From SG8-30 sp037443885 (GTDB lineage Bacteria; Pseudomonadota; Gammaproteobacteria; Steroidobacterales; Steroidobacteraceae), in NCBI GenBank assembly GCA_037443885.1, contig JBBINN010000013.1:1-27502 (forward strand): 27,502 nt of DNA. Reading direction: 5' to 3'. The notes beneath the pieces are model-generated. The model saw only the letters and a list, made by a program, of their open reading frames with translations, was not told the origin of the DNA and ran no database searches. A program made the translations under genes and the position numbers. Of the stretch, positions 22,086 to 27,502 are shown one piece after another (position 1 is the first letter of the stretch; each line of letters starts with the position of its first letter).

Positions 22086-23525
22086 TTAGAACAGGCCCGG
22101 CAGCCAGCGCTGGGCGGGGCTCGGGTCCTCCGGCTGCGGGTAAAGGCGTTCGACGGCCGCCCGCAGCTTCTGCTGGCCCGTGGCGAGGCCCGTCATGGGC
22201 GCGCAGGCCCCTGCGCCGAGCCAGCCGAGCGCCGCCGCCGTGGAGGCCTCCCACGGGTCGCCGAAGGGCCGCTCGATGTCGTCGGCGGCTGCGCAGTTCA
22301 CTACCTCGCCGGCGAGCCCGTTGTAGTAGTCGCCGCGCTCGCGCGCGTTGACGGTGCGGAAGGTCACCAGCCGGAGCCGGGTGTCGCAGCCGGACAGGTC
22401 GAACGCCGACTGGCCCACTGGTTTGCCGAAGGTGTCTTCGCCGATGATCGCGACGCTCACCCAGGGATCCATCGAGTTCACTGTCATCTCGCTGGCGGAG
22501 GCCGTGGCCCCGGTCGTGATGAAAGCGATGCGCACGGGCCTCGCCGACTCGGAGCGGGGCTGGAAGAAGGTGTTGCTGTTGTTCGACGAGCGCGCACTGT
22601 TGAAGCGCAGGCCGGAGTAGAGGTCCGTGGGCCGCCGGTCGCCGCCGAACAGGTTGCCCAGCAGGTCGGACACCGACACGAGGCCGCCGCCGTTGTAGCG
22701 CAGGTCCACGATGAAATGGTCGACTCCCGGGAAGGTGTCGCGGAAGGCGTTGACCAGCGGCGTCTGTGCGCTTGCGATGTAGCTGCGCAGCGCGACGTAG
22801 CCGACCCGCACCGACGGGTTCGAGGGCAGCGCGAAGACCGTCAGCGCCCCGTCCGGGATCGGCTGGATGGTGTTCTCGCGCTTGGACATCAGCACCTCGC
22901 GCGTGACCCCGCCGAGGCGGTAGCGAAGGCCCCGCTCCACGCCCACGTTGGGCGGCCCGAAGGCGGTCTGCAGGTTCGGGTCCACCAGGAGCCAGTCGGC
23001 TACCGCGACGTAGCCGCGCCCGTCGCGGGCGTCGATCGCCAGGATCTCTGCGCCGCGCCTCAGGCCGCCCTCGTACGCGGGCGTCGCCTCGAGTGCGTCG
23101 AGCACGAAGAGCCGGGCGCCCTCGATCCGCGAGCGGAAGCCGAAGCCGGCAAACGAGCCCGAGGTGAAAAGCGCCTCGTCGGCCTGGCGCGTGGTGAGGT
23201 AGCTGTAGAACCGGTCCTTGCCCTGAGCGCGGGCCTCGGCCGTGAGCGCGTCGAGCAGGGCGTCGGCCGTGGGGAAGCTGGCGAGGTTGACGTTCATCGG
23301 CAGCAGCTCCGGGAACAGGTACCAGCTGCGCGCGACGTCGAGCACGAACTGCTTCTCGGCGTTCACCGAGCAGCGGTCCGGCGTGATGGTCGAGCCGCCG
23401 CCGCTACCACCGCCGCCGCCGCAGGCCGTCACCAGCGCGGCAGTAGCCGCTGCGGTGAGCGACAGCAGGGCGAGCCGCGCGGCGCCTGCTCTCCAGCGGA
23501 CGTTGGTGGAAGCATTCGTCGTCAT
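22086..23525 (-). CDS. S41 family serine protease, lipoprotein
   Basis: A 479-residue envelope protease. The N-terminus is a lipoprotein signal with lipobox LVTAC (Cys35), then a Gly/Ser-rich linker. A PDZ-like segment (about 120-185) contains FAGFGFRSRIEGARLFVLDALEATPAYEGGL, split here only for description, and a raised-ligand loop RRGAEILAIDARDG. The S41 catalytic domain follows (about 240-430), with FIVDLRYNGGG, the catalytic Ser in ATASASE (about Ser343) and Lys368 in GEDTFGKPVGQ. This is the tail-specific/C-terminal processing protease type, with a Ser-Lys dyad. Extra Cys residues (52, 380 and three near the end) may form disulfides. The gene follows the zinc-ribbon gene with a 33-bp gap. 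Its substrate is unknown. Confidence 0.9.
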   Translation of the reverse strand: MTTNASTNVRWRAGAARLALLSLTAAATAALVTACGGGGGSGGGSTITPDRCSVNAEKQFVLDVARSWYLFPELLPMNVNLASFPTADALLDALTAEARAQGKDRFYSYLTTRQADEALFTSGSFAGFGFRSRIEGARLFVLDALEATPAYEGGLRRGAEILAIDARDGRGYVAVADWLLVDPNLQTAFGPPNVGVERGLRYRLGGVTREVLMSKRENTIQPIPDGALTVFALPSNPSVRVGYVALRSYIASAQTPLVNAFRDTFPGVDHFIVDLRYNGGGLVSVSDLLGNLFGGDRRPTDLYSGLRFNSARSSNNSNTFFQPRSESARPVRIAFITTGATASASEMTVNSMDPWVSVAIIGEDTFGKPVGQSAFDLSGCDTRLRLVTFRTVNARERGDYYNGLAGEVVNCAAADDIERPFGDPWEASTAAALGWLGAGACAPMTGLATGQQKLRAAVERLYPQPEDPSPAQRWLPGLF

Positions 23526-23558
23526 GACGGTCTCCTCGGGCGGCCGGTCCGGGCCGCG

Positions 23559-23954
23559 TCACCCGCTGCGCGGGCCGAACAGGGATTCGAGATCGGCGCG
23601 GGCCTCGTCCCCTGCCGATGGTTTCGCGGAGGCCGACCCGCGGGATTCGCCGCCGCCGAACAGCGCCTCGAGTTCGGCGCGGGCCCGCTCGGCCTCGTCG
23701 CCGGCCGTCACATAGGCGCCCGGCCGCGGGCGGAAGTAGTCGCAGAAATTCGCCCGGGTCTTGTCCTTCACCTCTTCGGCCACCGGCTCGCGGCAGCTCT
23801 TCGCCACGCTCGTGTCGTAGAACTCGCACAGGCGGCAGACGTGGAGCTCGGCGCCGCAGGCCAGGCACTCCTCCAGCCGCCGCAGCGGCAGGGTCAGCTC
23901 CGCGAGGGACGCGCCGCATTTCCAGCAGGACAACTCGGCCGGTCGAAGGGACAT
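23559..23954 (-). CDS. Cys-rich zinc-ribbon protein of unknown function
   Basis: A 131-residue cytosolic protein with many cysteines in metal-binding spacing: CWKC (10-13), CLAC (30-33), CRLC (40-43), Cys54 and Cys71 (FCDYF). The stretch YDTSVAKSCREPVAEEVKDKTRANFCDYF is a signature I recall from conserved hypothetical proteins of beta- and gammaproteobacteria. The acidic C-terminus has two near copies of one motif, ARAELEALFG (91-100) and ARADLESLFG (118-127), joined by a flexible linker. These look like short linear docking motifs. ATG 23954 is chosen because the match starts there; the frame runs to 24095 without one. It is divergent from the DUF1330 gene and leads into the S41 protease gene. 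Function unknown. Confidence 0.82.
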   Translation of the reverse strand: MSLRPAELSCWKCGASLAELTLPLRRLEECLACGAELHVCRLCEFYDTSVAKSCREPVAEEVKDKTRANFCDYFRPRPGAYVTAGDEAERARAELEALFGGGESRGSASAKPSAGDEARADLESLFGPRSG

Positions 23955-24032
23955 GCCTTCTTTCCTCTGCGCGGGGACCCGGTCTCGCGGGAAGGATGTG
24001 GTCAACGATGCACGCCCCGCGCACTGCCTGTT

Positions 24033-24041
24033 GATATTATC
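24033..24041. promoter_or_regulatory. Near-symmetric AT-rich element between divergent genes
   Basis: GATATTATC gives TATTAT on the plus strand (24035-24040) and GATAAT on the minus strand (24041-24036), each five of six matches to TATAAT. It is the only AT-rich patch in the 169-bp divergent region and could serve both the zinc-ribbon and DUF1330 genes. No clear -35 on either side. Confidence 0.4.
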
Positions 24042-24123
24042 CTCTACCCCAGGAACGGCTGTCGCCGCCCGCGCACGAGCTGCAGGCGCCGGCAAACTCT
24101 CTCGTGGAATCAGAGGATTACGG

Positions 24124-24453
24124 ATGAGCGAAACAGCGGAATCGGCGCGCCCCGGCTACCTGGTCGTTCAGGGCGTGGTCACCGACCGGGAAGGTTTCAA
24201 GGCCTACAGCGCGGCCCTGCCGGCGATCTACGCGAAGTACGGCGGCCAGTACCTTGCCATGACCCCGGCGCCGTTCGTGGAGGTGGCCGAAGGCGTGCCC
24301 GAGAACCGCAGCGTCGTGGTCGCGAAGTTCCCGTCCAAGGCGGCTGCCTGGGCCTTCTGGAACTCACCCGAGTACAGGGAAGCGAAGAAGCTGCGCGAGG
24401 GCAAGGGCACGTTCTACGTCATGGTGGTGGAGGGGTTGCCGAGCGCCACCTGA
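24124..24453 (+). CDS. DUF1330 domain protein
   Basis: A 109-residue small cytosolic protein of the DUF1330 family, a dimeric alpha-beta barrel fold (ferredoxin-like) of unknown activity. Recognisable segments are PGYLVVQGVVTDREGFKAYSAA, IYAKYGGQYLA, the centre NRSVVVAKFPSKAAAWAFWNSPEY and the closing GTFYVMVVEG. The start ATG 24124 has AGAGGATT about 7 nt upstream. It is divergent from the zinc-ribbon gene and converges on the aminotransferase with only 7 bp between stops. Related folds include monooxygenases and isomerases, but no catalytic residue can be assigned. Confidence 0.9.
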   Translation: MSETAESARPGYLVVQGVVTDREGFKAYSAALPAIYAKYGGQYLAMTPAPFVEVAEGVPENRSVVVAKFPSKAAAWAFWNSPEYREAKKLREGKGTFYVMVVEGLPSAT

Positions 24454-24460
24454 TCGTCCG

Positions 24461-25636
24461 CTACTCCAGCGCCTCGAACGCCCGCCGTGCAGCCGCCATG
24501 CCCGCGGTGATCTCGTCGTCCGGGATGTCGAAGGCGAGCCGCAGGTAGCCGTCCTGCATGAAGCCACAGCCCGATGCCGTCACCACGCCCTCGGACTCGC
24601 ACAGCCATGCCGCGACGTCGTCGGAGTCGTGGATGAGGTTGCCTCGTGGCGTGCGCCTGCCGAACGCGCCCGTGACGTCCCAGAACGAATAGAAAGCGGC
24701 CGGCGTCGGCCACACGTCCACGTGCGGGATGCCGGCGGCCGAGGCGACGAGCAGGTCGCGCTTGCGCTGCAGGTCGGTGACGAGGCTCTGGTCGTAGGGC
24801 GTCTCGAGCGCGGCGAGCGCGGCGCGCTGGCTCGGCACCGACGGGCCACTCGTATAGTGGCTCTGCAGGTTGACCATCGCCGCGGTGAGGTCGCGTGGTC
24901 CCACCGACCAGCCGATGCGCAGGCCGCCCGCGCGACGGAAGTTCTTCGACATGCCGTCGATCTGCACGAGCCAGGGGAGCACCTCCGGCTCGAGCGGCGG
25001 CTCGGGGAAGTCCGCGCCATCGAACACGAGTTTCCAGTACAGCCGGTCGAGCACGAAGTAGATGCCGTGGCGCGCGCAGACGCGCGCGAGTTCCGCGACC
25101 GTCTCGCCGTCGTAGAGCTGCGCCGTGGGATTCACCGGATTGTTGAGCAGGAACATGCGCGCATGCGGGCGCATGCGGATGTTGCGCTCGAGGTCGTCGG
25201 GACCGACCAGCAGCCGGCCGCTCCCGCGCGGCAGCACCATGATCGGCGTGGCATAGGTCATCGCCGCGAGCGGCGCGTACGACACCCAGGGCGCGGCGTC
25301 GAAGAGGAACACGTCGGCCGGATTGGCGATCGCCATGAAGGTATTGAGCAGCGCCTGCTTCGCGCCCGTCGTGATCACGACGTCCTCGGGGGTGTAGACG
25401 CCTTCGAGTCCGAGCCAGCGCAGCACCGCGGCGCGCAGCTGGGCGAGGCCGCCGGGATCAGCGTACATCGTTTCTTCCTCGCGGAAGGCGCGTTCGCCCG
25501 CCGCGCGGATCTCGGGGTTCAGGTTTCCCCTGGTCTCGCCGAGGCCGAAGTCGTACACGGGCAGGCCGCGCGCGGCGCGCTCGTGCACGAGCGCCTTGAG
25601 GCCGAGCGTGGCCGAGATGCGCTGGTGCTGCTTCAT
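24461..25636 (-). CDS. Class I/II pyridoxal-phosphate aminotransferase
   Basis: A 391-residue fold-type I aminotransferase of the aspartate aminotransferase group. PLP-binding features are visible: TTGAKQALLN (89-98), NNPVNPT (165-171), the Asp197-x-x-Tyr200 pair in FVLDRLYWK, Schiff-base Lys231 in GMSKNFRRAGGLRIGW, and the C-terminal LRLAFDIP segment with the substrate-carboxylate Arg. ATG 25636 begins the domain; the frame to 25687 is not used because TACCCT lies 6 nt before the ATG, which suggests a leaderless transcript. The DRLYWK segment differs from the more common DEIY. The substrate is not evident. It is divergent from the aminomutase-family gene, so a shared amino-acid pathway is possible. 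Confidence 0.9.
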   Translation of the reverse strand: MKQHQRISATLGLKALVHERAARGLPVYDFGLGETRGNLNPEIRAAGERAFREEETMYADPGGLAQLRAAVLRWLGLEGVYTPEDVVITTGAKQALLNTFMAIANPADVFLFDAAPWVSYAPLAAMTYATPIMVLPRGSGRLLVGPDDLERNIRMRPHARMFLLNNPVNPTAQLYDGETVAELARVCARHGIYFVLDRLYWKLVFDGADFPEPPLEPEVLPWLVQIDGMSKNFRRAGGLRIGWSVGPRDLTAAMVNLQSHYTSGPSVPSQRAALAALETPYDQSLVTDLQRKRDLLVASAAGIPHVDVWPTPAAFYSFWDVTGAFGRRTPRGNLIHDSDDVAAWLCESEGVVTASGCGFMQDGYLRLAFDIPDDEITAGMAAARRAFEALE

Positions 25637-25642
25637 GCCCGA

Positions 25643-25675
25643 AGGGTAGTCACGACCGGCCCTCTCTGCTACCCT
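25643..25675. promoter_or_regulatory. Facing TACCCT hexamers in the aminotransferase-aminomutase gap
   Basis: TACCCT occurs on the minus strand (25648-25643), six nt before the aminotransferase ATG, and on the plus strand (25670-25675), reading toward the radical SAM gene. Together they make a CTACCC/GGGTAG inverted repeat. The minus copy is placed exactly as a leaderless -10 (TANNNT, 6 nt, ATG). Neither has a clear -35. Confidence 0.35.
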
Positions 25676-25737
25676 CGAAACTGCCACCGCGCCTCGATGA
25701 AGCGCGACGGCTCCCTACGGCGCAATCCCGCGTCGCC

Positions 25738-25755
25738 ACCGCCTCGAGAGGCGGT
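25738..25755. promoter_or_regulatory. Inverted repeat upstream of the radical SAM gene
   Basis: ACCGCCTC-GA-GAGGCGGT has perfect 8-bp arms around two bases, 66 bp before the radical SAM start. A second, smaller repeat, TGATGC (25768-25773) with GCATCA (25783-25788), follows. Possible operator or leader structure; no regulator is encoded nearby. Confidence 0.4.
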
Positions 25756-25821
25756 TAACCGGGGCCGTGATGCTGAAGTTCCGCATCAGTCCCCGCCCAG
25801 CCGACGAGCAGGGAGGCACCG

Positions 25822-27156
25822 ATGCGCACGGCCGAAACACCCCGTTACCAAGCGTTCACGACAGCGAACATGGATTCCATCCGGCAGCTGTCGCGGTTGT
25901 CGGAGCGGCGCCGCAACGCGATGCGCGCCACCGCGCAGGTGCTGCCGTTTCGCGTCAGCAACTACGTCGTGGACGAGCTGATCGACTGGGACGACATCCC
26001 GGAGGACCCGATCTTCCAGCTGACGTTCCCACAGCCCGGGATGCTGGGAGAGGAGGCCGTCGCGCGCGTCGCCGCCGCGCTGCGCGAGGGCGCGAGCCGC
26101 AAGGCCCTCCAGCCGCTCGCGAACGAGATCCGCCTCGAGCTCAACCCGCATCCCGCCGGCCAGCTCGAGCACAACGTGCCGCGGCTCGACGGGGTGCCGC
26201 TGCCGGGCCTGCAGCACAAGTACCGCGACACCGTCCTGTTCTTTCCCAGCCGCGGCCAGACCTGCCACAGCTACTGCACCTATTGTTTTCGCTGGGCGCA
26301 GTTCGTCGGCATGGAGGATCTCAGGTTCGCGCAGCGCGAGACGGAGACGTTCCACCGCTACCTGCGCCGTCACGACGAGGTCACCGACGTGCTGTTCACC
26401 GGCGGGGATCCGATGATCATGCGCGGATGGCATCTCAAGGCCTACGTCGAGCCGCTGCTCGGCCGCGGCTTCGAGCACATCCGGCACATCCGCATCGGCA
26501 CCAAGGTGCTCGCGTTCTGGCCCTACAAGTTCCTGACGGATCCCGACGCCGAGACGGTGCTGAGGCTGTTCGAGAAAGTCGTGGCCTCGGGCAAGCACCT
26601 GGCCCTCATGGCGCATTTCACACACCCGCGCGAGCTCGAGACGCCCGCGGTGCGCCAGGCCATCGCGCGCATCCGCGAGACGGGGGCCGTGATCCGCACG
26701 CAGGCGCCACTCGTCCGCCACGTCAACGACTCGGTCACCGCCTGGGCCGACATGTGGCGCACGCAGGTCGGCCTCGGCTGCATCCCGTACTACATGTTCG
26801 TCGAGCGCGACACCGGTCCGAAGGGCTATTTCGAGGTGCCGCTCGCCGATGCGCACGACCTGTTCCGCCGCGCGTTCCGGCAGGTCTCGGGGCTCGCGCG
26901 CACCGTCCGCGGCCCGTCGATGTCCGCCACGCCCGGCAAGGTGGCGGTGCTTGGCACCCAGGAGGTCAAGGGCGAGAAGGTCTTCGTGCTCTCGTTCCTG
27001 CGCGGCCGCCGGCAGGAATGGACCGGCCGGCCGTTCTTCGCGAAGTTCGACCCGAAGGCGACCTGGCTCGACCAGCTGAGGCCGGCTTTCGGAGAGAAGC
27101 GGTTCTTCTTCGAGGAAGAGCCGCCGCCGGTCAGGAAGCAGGTTGGCTGGGAGTAA
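25822..27156 (+). CDS. Lysine 2,3-aminomutase-family radical SAM protein
   Basis: A 444-residue radical SAM, PLP-dependent aminomutase-family enzyme. The [4Fe-4S] motif CHSYCTYC (Cys148, 152, 155) and the SAM-binding FTGGDP (192-197) are present. The PLP-linking Lys would be Lys373 in TPGK, where classical enzymes have PGGGGK. Of the two Asp residues that hold the substrate epsilon-amine in clostridial lysine 2,3-aminomutase, the one in VND is kept (Asp303). The one before the PLP-lysine loop (DAPGGGGK) is Ala369. The substrate may therefore not be L-lysine. ATG 25822 has an excellent ribosome site (GGGAGG, 5 nt). An extra N-terminal segment precedes the domain. No beta-lysine acetyltransferase or EF-P gene is adjacent. 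The 3' end overlaps the convergent nucleotidyltransferase gene by 26 bp. Confidence 0.9.
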   Translation: MRTAETPRYQAFTTANMDSIRQLSRLSERRRNAMRATAQVLPFRVSNYVVDELIDWDDIPEDPIFQLTFPQPGMLGEEAVARVAAALREGASRKALQPLANEIRLELNPHPAGQLEHNVPRLDGVPLPGLQHKYRDTVLFFPSRGQTCHSYCTYCFRWAQFVGMEDLRFAQRETETFHRYLRRHDEVTDVLFTGGDPMIMRGWHLKAYVEPLLGRGFEHIRHIRIGTKVLAFWPYKFLTDPDAETVLRLFEKVVASGKHLALMAHFTHPRELETPAVRQAIARIRETGAVIRTQAPLVRHVNDSVTAWADMWRTQVGLGCIPYYMFVERDTGPKGYFEVPLADAHDLFRRAFRQVSGLARTVRGPSMSATPGKVAVLGTQEVKGEKVFVLSFLRGRRQEWTGRPFFAKFDPKATWLDQLRPAFGEKRFFFEEEPPPVRKQVGWE

Positions 27157-27502
27157 CCTGGGGCCTCGCCGCGACGAGGCGGTCGAAGTCCTCGAGCAGC
27201 TCCGGCTGCGTCGACGCCTGCGCGAACTCGCGAATCCAGCGCCGCGCGCGATCGAGGTCGGCTTCCGGGTGCGCCAGCAGCAGCCCTTCGATGTCGGCGA
27301 GGTCCCGTGGCCGGTGGGCGATCGCCTTCATGATCAGCAGGTCCTCCACGCGTGGCAGCCTGATCTCGACGGATCCCAGCGAACGGCATTGGCCCGAGTT
27401 CACGGCGTCCTGCTCGAACGGTAGCGTCGCCATCACCACGTCGATGTCGATCTGCGATGGCCGGTGCCGCAACAGCAGAACCCGCGACCGGATCGCGAAG
27501 TC
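27131..27502 (-). CDS. Nucleotidyltransferase-like protein, C-terminal fragment
   Basis: The last 123 codons of a gene that enters from the right edge; the start is outside the window. The readable part, with RSRVLLLRHRPSQIDIDVVMATLPFE, then RLPRVEDLLIMKAIAHRPRDLADIEGLL, resembles the latter half of AbiEii/DUF6036-type nucleotidyltransferases found in toxin-antitoxin and abortive-infection loci and as stand-alone genes. The DxD-like IDIDV segment may supply the third catalytic Asp; the GSxxD part would lie beyond the edge. A TTG at 27472 is an in-frame codon, not a credible start. The stop lies 26 bp inside the convergent radical SAM gene. Whether it belongs to a defence pair cannot be judged here. 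Confidence 0.7.
   Translation of the reverse strand, partial: DFAIRSRVLLLRHRPSQIDIDVVMATLPFEQDAVNSGQCRSLGSVEIRLPRVEDLLIMKAIAHRPRDLADIEGLLLAHPEADLDRARRWIREFAQASTQPELLEDFDRLVAARPQVTPSQPAS

Noticed and set aside
21999..24548. 849-codon plus-strand open frame opposite the S41 protease
   Set aside because: No recognisable domain; it even runs out of frame over the real DUF1330 gene.
24461..27156. Complete beta-lysine osmolyte (ablAB) or EF-P modification locus
   Set aside because: No acetyltransferase, EF-P or EpmA gene is present, and the enzyme lacks a key lysine-contacting Asp.
1..27502. Phage, insertion sequence, CRISPR or defence island
   Set aside because: No integrase, transposase, terminal repeats of IS type, or spaced repeats seen; the only hint is the partial nucleotidyltransferase at the right edge.

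Overview
The window is GC-rich DNA (about two thirds or more G+C by eye) from a proteobacterium, most likely a gammaproteobacterium. The clues are a close RluF match, a YebC of the MGRIFEVRK type, a three-histidine-box desaturase with a C-terminal tail, NnrU, pirin and YeiH. A 12-base N run at 7061-7072 shows it is a draft assembly, possibly a metagenome bin. I see no rRNA, tRNA, CRISPR array, insertion sequence or prophage gene. Nearly all genes lie on the minus strand; plus-strand genes are found only at 2857-5008, 8690-9385, 24124-24453 and 25822-27156.

Left part (1-9400). A two-component system (OmpR-type regulator and histidine kinase) sits upstream of a DUF2878/DUF1295 membrane-protein pair. 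DUF2878 appears internally deleted and frameshifted. Two copies of the same tandem 8-mer with an 11-bp period, one before the regulator and one before DUF2878, look like the regulator's operators. A small orphan gene and an ABC exporter follow on the plus strand. Next come TerC and YebC, a long nested inverted repeat beside the N run, then pirin, NnrU and divergent RluF.

Middle part (9400-24000, all minus strand). In transcription order: a zinc-ribbon protein, an S41 lipoprotein protease, an acyl desaturase, a dienoyl-CoA isomerase-like crotonase, bactofilin, a small zinc-ribbon protein, a thioredoxin-CcdA/DsbD-like fusion, an 11-heme c/b cytochrome (CbcL-like), a 6-heme NapC/NirT cytochrome with three membrane segments (ImcH-like), an M3 peptidase, a glyoxalase-fold/class III nucleotide cyclase fusion, and a YeiH-type transporter. 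The three redox genes look like one module. The fusion protein would keep cysteines reduced for heme attachment, and the two cytochromes would move electrons from the quinone pool to the periplasm or beyond. No terminal reductase or outer-membrane conduit is visible.

Right part (24000-27502). A DUF1330 protein, a class I/II aminotransferase, a divergent lysine 2,3-aminomutase-family radical SAM enzyme that lacks one substrate-contacting Asp, and a nucleotidyltransferase-like gene cut by the right edge.

Most noteworthy: the paired ImcH-like and CbcL-like cytochromes, the VOC-cyclase fusion, the duplicated tandem operator, the nested inverted repeat, and several genes with TANNNT hexamers 6-11 nt before the start codon and no Shine-Dalgarno sequence, which suggests leaderless transcripts.
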